A DNA stretch of 64,000 nucleotides. It comes from Pyrus communis (lineage: Eukaryota > Streptophyta > Magnoliopsida > Rosales > Rosaceae). The notes under the pieces are model-generated. The model saw only the letters and a program-made list of their open reading frames with translations. It had not been told where the DNA came from and ran no database searches. Numbering within the stretch: position 1 is the first letter of the stretch; every line of letters begins with the position of its first letter. This document shows, piece by piece, positions 11,721-22,754 of the stretch. Location of the stretch: assembly GCF_963583255.1 (NCBI RefSeq), contig NC_084813.1:6744001-6808000 (forward strand). Direction: 5' to 3'. Both the position numbers and the translations under genes were made by a program.

Positions 11721-12957
11721 TTTTTTTTTTTAGTACATCAAATTTTTTTCATCCCAGTCATACCTAAAGTGTTAATTTTGGAATAATTTCATACATACGT
11801 TAGTCAAACTGTTAATTTTCCCGTTAAGTGATGATGTGGCTCCCATGTGGACAATGACTGGGCGCCATATGTCATTAAAAATATTAAAATAATTAATTAA
11901 ATAAAAGTTAAAAATAAAAAAACCCATCCCTTCTCCCCCCCCCAGGCGCCAAAAACCCAGAAGAAGAAGAAGAAGAAGGAGGAGGAATAACAAAAAAAAG
12001 AGAAAAAGAAAAACCGAAGAAGGAAGAAGAAGAAGAGGAAAAAAAAAAAAAAAAAAAAAACCGAATCTACAACCTAGAAGAAGAAGAAGAAGGAGCAGGA
12101 AGAAGTCTTCTCCCCCCCGTCCCCAACCCAAAAGAAGAAGAAGAAGAAGAAGAAGAAAAAAAAAAAAATCGAATCTGCAACCCAGAAGAAGAAGATGAAT
12201 TAAAAAAAAAATAAATAGTAGCCCTAACCCAATTCGTCCTCCCCCCTATGACCGTAAATAGAAGCCCAGACCATGAACTCCATATTTTTGGGATTTTCAG
12301 TGTGGGTGAATTTCGAAAATACTTTGAGATGGGAAGTTTGAGTTTGAGATGATTTTTGGACTGGTTTTGTGGTAAATCTCCATTAATCTGGAAATGATGA
12401 ACTGGTTTTTTTCTTTTCCTTCTTCTTCTTCTGGGTTCTTGTTCTTCTTGTTCTTCTGGGTTGGGGGCACGGGGGGAGAAGGGTTGGGTGTGCGGGGAGG
12501 GTGGGTATAGGTTGCAGAGTAGAGAAGGGAGGGTGGTGGTGCAGGTGCAGAAGAGAGAAGGGAGGGAATGAGTGGGGTTGCAGAAAAGGGAAGGGAGGGA
12601 GCGGGTGCGGGGAAGGCAAAGAGGTGGGTGATGGGAGGTTGGGCACAGGTGGGAATTGGGGAAGATGAAGGTTTTTTATTTTATTTTATTTTATTTATAC
12701 ATATATATTTTTTTATTATATTTATTTATTTATTTTATAAATAATTTATTTTTAATTTCCACGACAATGACACATGACGCCCAGTCATTGTCCACATGGG
12801 CGCCACATCACAGTTAACGGGAGACTTAACAGTTTGACTAACGGATGTATGAGACTGTCCCAAAATTTACACTTTAGGTATGATTCTGGGATGAAAAAAA
12901 TTTCATGTACTAAATGTTGAAAACCACGAAACATGAGGGTAGTCAACAATCTTTTAC
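11721..12957. mobile_element. Non-autonomous TIR element present only in copy A (Mutator-like?)
   Basis: The left arm (about 11729-11880) and right arm (about 12755-12914) are reverse complements over about 150 bp, sharing blocks such as tcatacctaaagtgt and acaatgactgggcgcc. Outside the right arm a further ~40 bp (to about 12957) has no partner on the left, so the left end seems cut back within a T-rich tract. Copy B has no such insert at the matching site (about 62590-62625). The interior holds GAA-rich and GGT-rich low-complexity sequence and no transposase. Confidence 0.7.
11955..12195. repeat. GAA/AGA-rich imperfect microsatellite
   Basis: Several runs of agaagaaga and poly(A) inside the TIR element. 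The antisense reading gives a phenylalanine/leucine-rich ORF that is an artefact of composition. Confidence 0.85.
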
Positions 12958-13043
12958 CCTTTTTTTTTTGAAAAAAAAAAACATGAAATGATTGCAAAAC
13001 CTTATACAAATTAGATCTTTCTACAATCACATCAATGCCTAAG

Positions 13044-13044
<1 letters not shown>

Positions 13045-13082
<38 letters not shown>

Positions 13083-13760
13083 AAGAACTGGAAATATTAT
13101 AGAACAAGGGCCAAAGCCAAACGAACAAAGAAGCCCACAGAAAGCAAGCTACAAAGAAAGCATCAAACAACAAGCAGAAGAGAAGGGTACAAAAGCATAC
13201 GACGCTGCACCTAGTGCAAAGGTGTCGCCCCTCCATTACCAAAACAAAAATTAAGGGGGACAGGGTAACCCATCTTTGTTCAGAATATGGACTAGCGAAG
13301 ATGGAGGGTGATTAACCCAAGTTATACCGTACATCTCCGGACTACTCAACGCCAACCGATGCACCGCTATATTGGCCGATCTTGGAACCCAAGACCAGCG
13401 ACAGTCCTGAAAGGAATCCCTCAGCCGCCAAGCTTTTGTAAGGATGGGGAAAGCCTCCCAGCTGCCCGAAGAAGAAACATTTACTAAGTTATAGATATTC
13501 TCCTTCGAGTCGGACTCAACAATTATCCTGTCCAACCCCAACGAAATAGCCAGATCACAACCAAGCAAAATCGCAGTAGCTTCCACTGCCGCAACATTTG
13601 GCGCATTAATCTGCAATCTTTTAGCAGCCACAAAACTTCCCTCATGATTCCTAACCACAACTCCAGCATAGCCAGCCACATTTAGAACCCGCAACCCAAC
13701 TCGCATCGACATTCAATTTCATGAAAGAGGGGCCAGGAGGGGACCAACAAGCTGAAGGGA
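13045..13760 (-). mobile_element. 5'-truncated LINE insertion with poly(A) tail and 12-bp target duplication
   Basis: The insert is bounded by the direct repeat caatgcctaagg at 13033-13044 and 13761-13772. A long T run follows the left repeat, which is the poly(A) tail of a minus-strand element. The matching site in copy B (62677-62688) holds a single caattcctaagg and no insert. Only the 3' end of the element is present, as expected for target-primed reverse transcription that stopped early. Confidence 0.92.
13251..13712 (-). pseudogene. LINE ORF2 C-terminal RNase H-like domain
   Basis: The 153-residue ORF carries the plant LINE RNase H fold (RVT_3 type): a degenerate first strand ending in AGVVVRNHEG, the helix motif AVEATAILLGCDLAISLGL with its acidic residue, IIVESDS, and a C-terminal segment WSWVPRSANIAVHRLA that corresponds to the usual 'R..N..AH.LA' motif. 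Endonuclease and reverse transcriptase domains are missing. It is a remnant of a replication protein with no role of its own that can be inferred. Confidence 0.85.
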
Positions 13761-13772
13761 CAATGCCTAAGG

Positions 13773-15579
13773 TTTTGCAACCAAAGCTACAGAGCATCCG
13801 TTTAGGACTTCATAAAACCACACCCAGTCAATGTCATTCCATTATATCGCGCAGCCTTTTAAAACTTTGCCTTTGTCCATGTTCGTATTCTCATTCACCG
13901 CATAATTGTTATACATACAGACATACTTATAATATATACATTACACACACACACACAAAGATATTATTTATTACATCCTAATTTTTCTTTACTTTCATTT
14001 TTGTTCCGTTCCTTTCATTGTATAAACTTAATTATACTAATTCTTTATAATTTTAGCAAGATTCTAAAAAACGCAAGGTGTTAATCACTTTCACTGCATG
14101 CATACACAAAATTCAATTTTTCATTCTAAAAATGAAACGAAAGCACATTTGTCAATCAATGTAATTCACAAGTAAATAAAAAAAATAGAATAGATTTGCG
14201 ATTTCTACGATGATAAAGATTCCAGCTGTCCCTCGTAACACGTGTGAGTACTCAGCTAAGAGGTAAATAAGGTTAATTTGGGAACATACTGTTCAACATT
14301 AGAAAAAGTAGGGAATAACAGAAAAAGCGAAGGGCATTTTCTTGAAAACACTGTTAATGAACAGTGTTTTCACTTCAGTTTTACTATAGAGTAATTTGCA
14401 TTTCATTTAGTCACATAAACATATTTGATTTTATTATTTTAATGCTATTCTTAAAACAGCAATAGACGACCCGCCAATAATAAAAAAATAAAAAACTTTT
14501 GGTCAACCGAATTATTTTTTTGGGCCAATAACCCATATTTAAATATTATAATTATAGTCACAAAAAGTTTGTACAACTGTTTAATTTAGAAAAACTAATT
14601 ATATTTGAACAAAGAAAGAATATATAGTAAAATTATTTTAATTATCTTTAGAAAAAAAGAAAAATCTGAATGGAAAATTTTCTTTCAACATGATTTTTTT
14701 TCTCTGGTAGGGTATGCGAAGAAAAACCCTAGAGAAAACCCACAGCCACAGCCACAAAACCCCTATCATCGGTTTGATTTTTCATACATTTTTTTTTTTA
14801 GTACAGCGGTATATTTTACATTAAGAGGAGGGGAAAATCGGCCAAGCCACACAAAGGGCAAGCTAATGTGCTATCAAATTCGTCATCCATGAAATTCGAA
14901 CCTAAGTCTTCTCACTTGTAAGTAAAGGTCAATGGCGAGTTCCTTGTGGTCACTAAGTCCAGTCATTTCTTGGTTTTCAATACTCAAGACTCCATTTCCT
15001 TGTTCATAACTCATTCCCACTTTCCCTAAATTTTTCTGTTCTCTTAACTTTATTTCTACATTGATTTGAAGGACTTCATTGTGATCCTTGCGTGTGCTTT
15101 TGGCCAACTTCGTCTGACGACAGACTTTTAAGCGTCTCTTATTCGCTATTAAGCGCAGTTGGATCATTGAAAATTGATTCTTCTCCAGATGCCGACGGGA
15201 CTTCAAATTCATTCTCATCACCCTTTGAATTGTAGAAAACCAGAAAACAGTAAATCCTTGTTCAGCAGCACTTGTGCCTGTGAAAATTGATTTTACATCA
15301 TGGAGTTGGCATAACTCAGTGAATTGAGGTTCTGATCTTCATTCATTATATAGGCTAATAAAGCCTCAATTTACAAGTTGACTTTGTATACAGAATATAC
15401 ATATACGGAAGGAATTCTAACAGATATGATTTGTGCAGGATATCAGTCAAAGGGGTTACAAACAAACAGGGATTACAGCAGGCAGTGATCACAGACAATC
15501 AGGAAGCAATCGATCAGAGTAATTATCGTCTATCAGACCCATCGTAAGAAAGATGATTCTCAATTGTTCACAACAACCG
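13773..15579. other. Intergenic; contains one unassigned ORF at 14883-15221 (minus)
   Basis: To about 14870 it is duplicated near the window end. A minus-strand ORF of 112 codons (14883-15221) is basic and lysine/glutamate-rich. I do not recognise its family, and it has no visible splice or promoter context, so I do not call it a gene. A CA microsatellite lies at 13946-13957. Confidence 0.5.
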
Positions 15580-17333
15580 CATTCCATCTGCATTTGCCAA
15601 AACTTTAATCCCATTCTCATTGGCAGAAGCAGCCAAGAGAGTGCCATCCTTGTTGAGGCGGATACGAGGGCTTGCCTAGGAATTAGGAGGGGTAAAGAAG
15701 ATGAGCAGCTTGGTATTTAAGATTCTATTATTTAATTTACTTGAAGGAAACGAACCTACTGGGAGGCCTCCATCAGCATCAGCAGTTATCAGAAGTTGAA
15801 TATTGTCCATGTCCCAAAATTTAATAGAAAAATCATCACCAGCAGCCAAAAACCGGTCTTTAGTAGTATTGAATTGCACAACACCAAAAGAACGCTTGCG
15901 AAAGCCTTGATAGGTCCTCTTCACAGCCCCTTCACTTTCATTCCATTCAACAATATATGACTCACCGTCTTTACTTGTCCCACATGAAAATAGCCTGCAA
16001 ACCACCACCAAAGAAAAACAACGAAAAGAAATAAATAACTATATAGTTTGCCCATCCAGCAAAAGGAAAAAGGAAACTCTGAGCTAACAGCAAAAGGAAA
16101 AAGGAAACTCTGAGCTAAGTATACTAACCTTGTACCATCAGCACCGTAAGCCATGGTTGTGCACCAGCGACCAGGCGCATCATAATCAACTCGAGATCCC
16201 AAATTGTCATACTCCCAAGCCTTTATCTTTCCATCCAGTGCTATTGAAAAAATAAACTGAAGCATAGCAGCAAACAATGAGCACGAAAAGACAAGGACAG
16301 ATGGGCACCAGAGACAGAAACACAAGGTGTAATTAGTAAGAAAGAAAAAATAAAAATAAAATGCCACAACACCTGAATGTTTTCCTTATAATGTGGGCAG
16401 ACAGAATAAACTGGAGCCTCATGACCTTCAAAAGTATATTGTTTTGCACCGGTTGTAGCATCCCACACCTAAATTTATGAAGGAAATCAGCAAGGAACAG
16501 AAAACGCTCTTCCAATGGCAATGAGACAAGCAAACATGTTAGGCAACTAACGAACCTTGATGGTCTTGTCATCCCCACAGGTAATCACACAAAGCTGCTC
16601 ATTGGGATGGGAGAATGCCAGATCATTTACTCCACCAACATGTGCATCAATCTACGACAGTAATTTCAGAGTCACCATTAATACAGAAAACTAAGAGACA
16701 ACCAAAAAAAGGTGTAAAAATTTGAAACAGCATCTTCTGTATATACCTCTAGGTGCTCTCGTACGTCATCACCCCTATGATAAGACTATATTTGAACAAT
16801 GTGCCTCGAGTAAGCAATACCTATACTTGTATTGTAAATGATACAATAATTAGGATCTAATTCAATCCTCAAAAATTTATGAAGCCATATCACATTTGCC
16901 ACAGTTACCTAAGTATGCTCAAGCTTACCAAATAAAGCACCATCAGGGCTCCGAATCACATGGTTAACAGACACACCAGGATCCTTAACTACAGCAGCCA
17001 GTTTCACAAAGACAAATTTACTTTTCAGTCAACCAACTCATACATCCACAAAGAAACAGTGCACACAATTTTTAAGTCACATGAACAAGTATAGAAAGGG
17101 AAAGACCTGCAGGAGCATTGAGCATGAACTAAGATCCCATACTTTGAAGTTCCTTACAACTAGTCGCTCCCTAGATCCAACTTCCCGCAGGCCTATGTCC
17201 CCCACATTGGTACCAAATGAAGCATCACATAGAGAACAATCAACAGTCAATTATGAATAGTCTCTTTGAAGTTTCCCTCATCGAGAAACTGCAAGATCAG
17301 GAACACAAGCTCCATACTCAGAGACAACATCTT
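15580..17333 (-). pseudogene. TOPLESS-related co-repressor pseudogene, WD40 part fused to a LisH start
   Basis: Read on the minus strand, 17270-17330 gives the N-terminal start with MELVFLILQFLDE (LisH). About 17200-17100 gives GTNVGDIGLREVGSRERLVV and then KVWDLSSCSM. About 16990-16750 gives fragments ending in ...IAYSRHIVQIYSYH. 16660-16560 gives HVGGVNDLAFSHPNEQLCVI, 16470-16380 WDATTGAKQYTFEGHEAPV, 16240-16130 IKAWEYDNLGSRVDYDAPG, 15990-15750 GESYIVEWNESEGAVKRTY and DDFSIKFWDMDN, and 15670-15580 IRLNKDGTLLA. These follow the order of the first WD40 domain of plant TOPLESS/TPR proteins. Most of the CTLH and TOPLESS domain, the linker and the second WD40 half are missing; introns and stops interrupt the rest. 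Intact homologues repress transcription in the nucleus together with EAR-motif proteins. Confidence 0.88.
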
Positions 17334-17989
17334 GACCGCCCCCTGTTTGATTCCAAGAAGCGGGTTGTTTGCAGGTGATGGTACCCGCGCACAGTTCGGT
17401 TGTCCACATGGGTGATCCACATAAAGCGTTTTTATTAATGGATTTGGACTTGGGCTTTTACAAAGCCCGTGCTGCCAATTTAAGCTTCAATTTACAGGAG
17501 GAGAATTAGTTCTTTCTCAGCAGAACCAGAAAGGTCATAATTTGCACAAATAATAGTTCCTGGTGTGTGGAAACTTCTGACACTGGTCACGAACCAAAAA
17601 AAAAATCCTGACACCAGACGCTGGAATCAAGCAGTGATGTACAACTGTCACCAGGCCCCTGTGCTATGTAGCAATGAACCATATACTAAATTAAGATTCA
17701 GGCACATGATTTAGACATTGCAACAATATTAATGACTTCTTTTTGTTTCCACAGAATTCAAGCCATAACCACCTTTTTATAGCCACATAGACAATGTATG
17801 TAAACGATAAACTCATTAGCTAGTGCTATCAACTTGATGAAATTGTCATTTGAGTGCAACGGAAGACAAAAGAACTCATTCCATATGTGGAAAAATTAAA
17901 GCAAGACCAGTATTTGCAACATCCATAAGTTACGATGAAGTGCACATCTAATCTTATATAACTGAAGTTGTGGTTTCAGAGTAATTACC

Positions 17990-18833
17990 CTTGGTTAATG
18001 AAAGTCCATAGCCTCGAACGCTTTAGGTTTGGGAACTGCAATTTATCACTGAATAAGGGATTCGCTTCAATCAGTTTCTTAAGTTCAACCGACATGATTG
18101 CCCTGGCAGACTTTGAATCTCCACACTTGGATAGTTGTTCATTCTCCCCCTATAATGCAAGAGACCATTTTTAGTACATTTGCTACAACTGTTTTCTACA
18201 GAGATTATTCATATAATGGAATTCTCATACCTAAAGTTCTCCAATGTTGAGAGCTGAGCGATTTCCTCCAAAAGTTCATCGAATGCGGCAAAAAAATTTA
18301 AATCCTTTACTAGAATATCCACGGCTTGGGACTGATCAGGCCTATAAAGTTCACAGAGTCACATTACACGTAATTCAACCATATAATTCCTCAAGACCGG
18401 CCATGCAATCCAACCCATGAAAGTTATCAATGAATTGAAATTGAACCACTGTAAGCTTACTTGTCCAATGCCTAGAGATACTTCTGCTTCCTTATCTCGA
18501 AAAAGATTTTCATGGAACAGCTGTTATTTTCCATTTTAGTGAACCCGGAGAGGTACTTCTCAACTTCATCCCAATTGCCATCATGCACCTCATCCTCAAA
18601 ATATTTCATATTGAAGAAAACCCCAGATTCCTGCTCTAGCCTAATTAGTATTTACATCACAAAAGCAATTAATGACGCAGTATATCAGTACATAATTAGC
18701 AATTGTGCCACCAAAAACGCATTAATTAAAAATACAGCAATAAGCCCTACCTGTGGAGAGAAGTCTCTTTGAATTTTTCCCCATCAAGAAACTGCAAGAT
18801 CAGGAACACAAGCTCCTTACTCAGAGACATCAT
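17990..18833 (-). pseudogene. TOPLESS-related N-terminal exons (LisH-CTLH), second tandem piece
   Basis: On the minus strand an ATG at 18828-18833 opens KELVFLILQFLDGEKFKET (exon to 18751). It is followed by an exon at about 18640-18476 reading GVFFNMKYFEDEVHDGNWDE and then KIFFEIRKQKYL, an exon at about 18345-18255 with AVDILVKDLNFFAAF, and an exon at about 18150-18000 with ENEQLSKCGDSKSARAIM and LKKLIEANPL. This is the exon order of the conserved TOPLESS LisH-CTLH-CRA head, which forms the EAR-binding groove in intact proteins. It ends in 'KRSRLW', and the next sequence downstream is a repeat of its own 5' flank. It is therefore a head without a body, most likely a product of partial tandem duplication. 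Confidence 0.85.
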
Positions 18834-19289
18834 CGTGACCGCCCCCTCTTTGATTCCAAGCAGCGGGTTGTTTGCACGTGATGGTGCCCGCGCACAGTTC
18901 AGTTGTCCACATGAGTGATCCACATAAAGTGTTTCTATACTTGTATGTGGTCTTGGGTTCTTACAAAGGCACGTGATTTGGGCATTGCAACAATATTATT
19001 GACTTCTTTTTGTTTCCACAGAATTCAAGCCATAACCCCCTTTTTGATAGCCATATAGACAATGTATGTAAACGATAAACTCATTCGCTAGTGCTATCAA
19101 CTTGATGAAATTCTCATTCTGAATGCAACAGAAAACAAAAGCACTCATTTGCTACGTGGAATCATTAGAGCGATACCAGTATATGCAACAACATCCATAA
19201 GTCACAATGAAGTGCACAGCTAATCTTATATAACTGAAGTCGTAGTTTCAGAGTAATTACCCTTGGTTAATGAGAGTCTATAGCGTCAA

Positions 19290-19450
19290 ACACTTACGGT
19301 TTGGGAACTGCAATTTATCACTGTAATGGATTCGCTTCAATCAGTTTCTTAAGTTCAACCGACATGATCGCCCTAGCAGACTTTGCATCTCCATACTTGG
19401 ATGGTTGTTCATTCTCCCTATGATGCAAGAAACCATTTTTTAGTACATTT
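19290..19450 (-). pseudogene. TOPLESS-related CTLH exon fragment, third tandem piece
   Basis: The minus strand repeats the exon found at 18000-18150 (ARAIMSVELKKLIEANPL with small changes, including a shortened segment near 19323). It is followed by the same 5' flank seen at 17340-17960 and 18840-19230. This shows the TOPLESS-like head and its upstream region were tandemly repeated at about 1.3-1.5 kb spacing. Confidence 0.8.
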
Positions 19451-19814
19451 GCTACAACAGTTTACTACATAGACTTTATTAATATAACAGAATTCTCATA
19501 CCCAAAGTTCTCCAATGTGTAAACACAATCTGCATACACACAATAGCTAGTAACGATGTTTGTCGAAGATTTCAGAGTCGGATCATCAACTAATTACTAA
19601 TCAACATTGATATTGCCTTCAATGTGCAATTAAGTTTAAGAACCTTAGAATGTGTGAGATTTCATCACAAAATTTCTCAGTAGTGGAACCACCCATTGCA
19701 CACTTATATATCGTACATTATTTTATCAAGTTTTCGATGTGGACTTTACATTGTTCAACAATATTGCTGTTACTCTTTACTTTCTACCCTTTGATTAAGA
19801 TGATTCTTTACCTC

Positions 19815-20523
19815 GGCAGCGGCAGAAGTTGCGGGAAGATGGAATATTATGACAGAATCCTTCTTGAAGTACTTTGATTGGAAGAACTTTTTCCAAGGCC
19901 TCCTCCTCTTCCTCATATTTGTCATCAGCTGCCAATCTGTCCCTCACAGCACTCTCAATCTGCACTCCATATTGGGAACCTTTGATCTCCTTGGTCACCA
20001 CAACCCTAATGAATTTCTCAGCAGGGCTACATGCAACACACAATATGATCAATGAACTAATTGGGTTAACTTAAAATTCAACCGATATTTTAATCTACTC
20101 TAATTTCTCAACAGGAGCTACATGGACACTACCCTGACCCACGTTTACCAAATTGGTATTAGGCTATTAGCCAAATGAAATATGAAAGATAAAGACAGAA
20201 ACTTTACCAGAAATCAGAGCATCAAAGAAGTCATCATCTTCCAAGTTCATTTGCCTTTTTGGTCTTCCATTGTTGAAGATGTGACACAATTTCAGGGTCC
20301 AAGTAAACCCAAATTGCTGTGAACTTAATCTGAACAAAACGAATATCAATGTCGGTAATTCCCCTGAAAACCCCAATTTACCCATCAGTAATTTTCCTAC
20401 TTTGCTAATTAAACCCCAGATGTGTAATTAATTAGCATGTGAAAGATGATGGCTTTACCTTGACCCAGCAGAGATAATGGCTTGGTGGTTGTGATCTGAG
20501 GAGGAAAAGGGATTTCATCCACC
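19815..20523 (-). pseudogene. CHIL: Chalcone isomerase-like (type IV CHI-fold) pseudogene
   Basis: The minus strand shows three exons in order: 20523 to about 20459 with MVDEIPFPPQITTTKPLSLL; about 20366-20216 with GITDIDIRFVQIKFTAIWVY, LDPEIVSHLQQWK and DDDFFDALIS; and about 20035-19815 with [38 protein letters not shown] and then, in another frame, [20 protein letters not shown]. This matches plant CHIL proteins, non-catalytic chalcone-isomerase folds that assist chalcone synthase in flavonoid synthesis. Two frameshifts are visible, one between WKTKKANEL and EDDDFF and one after EEALEK, so the full protein is not encoded. The extreme C terminus was not traced. Confidence 0.85.
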
Positions 20524-20734
20524 ATTAGAAAGTTTTGCCCACGCGTTGCAGTGGAATTAGAAATTGTATGAAGAATATGTTTGAAAGGTATAAAAGACTG
20601 TCTTACAGAAGACTAACGTTATTTGCATTGAAAACGTTTTGGCAGACTTTTACATACAAAATATCTGATTGATACAATCCTCATACAAAAGATCATGTAC
20701 ATGAAAAAAAATTAGGTGGACACATTCCACTCGG

Positions 20735-21750
20735 GGACACATTCCATTCGTACAGACTGATTACCTGATTGGTATTGGAAAGGAAACAAAACCCCCCAAA
20801 TTTTTGAAATTTAGAGTAGGATGACTCGCTTACCTTCAGTAAAGCGGAGGAACACTGGTGGTGCGACGTGATTCGCCGGCTTTGAGAGCGAGAGAAGGCT
20901 CTCCCCTGCATTTTCCCTGCATTCCATCATCAAATTGAAGTTCGTTTCTATTGATTTCAGCTGAAAATAATAAAAATGAATAAACATTTCTAAAAATAAA
21001 AGTAAACTTCAAGTTGCAGACAGTTTGATTTGAAGGGCTTCAGCTGGAGCTAAGTAGGCTTACAGTGGGTGAATCAAAAGGATAAAGACACTGCAATTTT
21101 CAGCTTCATACCAAAGGATAGACAAAGCATGATAGCATGCTGTGAACAAATTGTTCAATTGAGGTGAAAGGAAAAGTTGCAGGACAAAGATATTCACCTA
21201 TTCATTTAGATTAAATAACCATATATCTTCACATCATCACCAGAAGAGTTATTAAAGGAATGAACCATGAAAAGCCATAGGCATTCTATCAACAACATAA
21301 ATTTACCAAGTTCACAACTCCAATCAAATCCGTTAAGAAAATCTACCAAATCAAAAGTTCATACAACGAAATCTGACTTCAAGCCCAATTCTTTATTTTG
21401 AAAATTGAATGCATATGAGTTTTCTAAGAAATTCAAATTTTCGTTTTGTTTTAATCAGTAGATTCATGCCAAGCTTGCAAAATTACCTGGGCTACAAATT
21501 CTTGTTCTACACCTGTGCCCACAGCAGCTTCTTCCTCTGCTGTAGCTTTCCATCTTGCAATTTCTTCTTCAGCAGAGCAATTGTACATGGTCAGCACCTT
21601 ACTTCAGTAGACTAAAACAAAAACAAAATATGGTAGAAACTGATATAATTATTGTGGCCAGGTAATTATGCAAATTGAAAATACAGGTTGGTGCCAGCAA
21701 TTACCAATGTACTTATTGTGGCAACAGCTAGAAAATATGAATGAAACTGA
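20735..21750. repeat. Duplicated TNL 3'-flank segment, copy C (partner 30830-31960)
   Basis: Collinear and same-orientation with 30830-31960: for example 'ttgaaatttagagtaggatg' against 'ttgaaatttcgggtaggatg', and shared blocks through 'ttggtgccagcaatta'. Each copy lies just 3' of a TNL gene (minus strand), so the two TNLs were duplicated together with this flank. Confidence 0.9.
21487..21588 (-). pseudogene. Orphan coiled-coil exon, copy C
   Basis: The minus strand reads NCSAEEEIARWKATAEEEAA and then VEQEFVAQ up to a clean donor site (cag|gtaatt). The heptad-like, charged pattern indicates a coiled-coil protein exon. It recalls an uncharacterised plant coiled-coil family (At3g49055-like), but that link is from memory and weak. 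No neighbouring exons of the same gene were recognised. Confidence 0.4.
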
Positions 21751-22417
21751 TTCTCGGTGATCTGCAAGTATGGACTTGGCATGCCAACACATGAAGAACT
21801 TACGTGTATTGGGGATGCCAGGGTGATCGGTGTCCTAAACTCAATAACACGACATCCATGTGGAAATTAAAAATTAAAAACACAACGCGACACATTATAA
21901 GTTTTGTGCACCGCTACATTAACATTCCAGTTGCATGTAACTTTCTCTTCACTAGCACAGTTAACCATTGTGATCAAAATTCAGAAAGCACTCTTCATTA
22001 TCATGGTATTGACATGCGTATTTTCAGCTCAGGGAGTTCATCATGGTGTTGAAAGTTGTACCTGTTTCCAAAGATGTGAAATGAGGCGCATTGAAGTTAT
22101 ACTTGGTGAAAGCTCTTGTATCAATTGCAGTTTCCTGCAAGCTTCCAATTTGAGATTTGTTATTCATTTGTGCAAGCAGGCTCTCAAAATTGTTTCTGTA
22201 TAGTAATTATTTTCTCCAGAAGAGTTTATGAGCAAGACAGTCCTCTATTCCAAGAAATTCAAGACATATCAAGGAAGCAGAGCACACCAAGAAGAACAGA
22301 GAACATTGTGAAAATAGTGCCCACATTTCTCTATATCCGCTGCGTTAAACATCTGAAGCGTGTCCAAAAGTAAAACAGGGATTGGGAGTATGTATATTAC
22401 GTATTACAATTTACAAG
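21751..22417. other. Between coiled-coil fragment and TNL 3' end, no gene seen
   Basis: No recognised coding family. This stretch is missing in the second TNL copy, where the duplicated flank joins LRR sequence directly at about 31963. Confidence 0.5.
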
Positions 22418-22740
22418 TTAAAAGAATAGAATAGAATCCCTGTGCTCAACCATTTCTACTCCAGCGTCCCACAAGGATTCTAAATTCTCCAAGTTCACAG
22501 CCAACTTAGAAAGGTTTGAGCACCCGCAGATATTGAGATCTCTCAGGCATCCCAAATTACAGATTTTGTCCGGAAGATGAACAAGGTTTTTGCAGTTTCT
22601 CAGATTTAATAAGACCAGCCCTTGAAGATGTTCAATTGACAGGGAAAGTTCTTTGATAGATGTTCCATCCAAGTGAAGCTCTCTTAATCCTTCCATAATT
22701 TCTTCAATGCTTGGAAAGACCTCAAACTTTGTGCAACCAG
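22418..22740 (-). pseudogene. Displaced C-terminal LRR remnant of the TNL gene
   Basis: The minus strand continues the LRR pattern in a different frame from the main exon: a segment around 22740-22697 ending in EVFPSIEEIMEGLRELHLDG, then TSIKELSLSIEHLQGLVLL and NLVHLPDKICNLGCLRDLNI to a stop at 22418-22420. The same frame can be followed upstream to about 22830 but contains a TAG near 22766. It is the old C-terminal LRR end, now out of frame with the tandem array. The post-LRR domain usual in TNLs is absent. Confidence 0.75.
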
Positions 22741-22754
22741 AAAGACAAACATAT

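Larger units (their letters stand above)
4545..14870. repeat. Segmental duplication, copy A (partner 49425-64000)
   Basis: From 'gttaacattcataagtatat' at about 4545 onward the sequence is collinear and in the same orientation as the block from about 49425. It includes the REM B3 gene, its 3' flank, an LTR-derived fragment, a LEUNIG-like fragment and the sequence around 14700-14870, which matches the last bases of the window. Differences are small substitutions and indels plus copy-specific transposons. Copy A alone carries the element at 11721-12957 and the LINE at 13045-13760. The partner runs off the right end, so the full unit length is unknown. Confidence 0.93.

Noticed and set aside
11772..12131. 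A phenylalanine/leucine-rich ORF on the minus strand
   Set aside because: It is the antisense of GAA-rich low-complexity sequence inside a transposon.
12383..12646. A proline-rich minus-strand ORF
   Set aside because: It derives from a G-rich repetitive stretch within the same element and has no family resemblance.
14883..15221. 112-codon basic ORF as a new gene
   Set aside because: No recognisable family, no splice or promoter context, and composition compatible with chance or an old repeat; noted within the intergenic entry instead.
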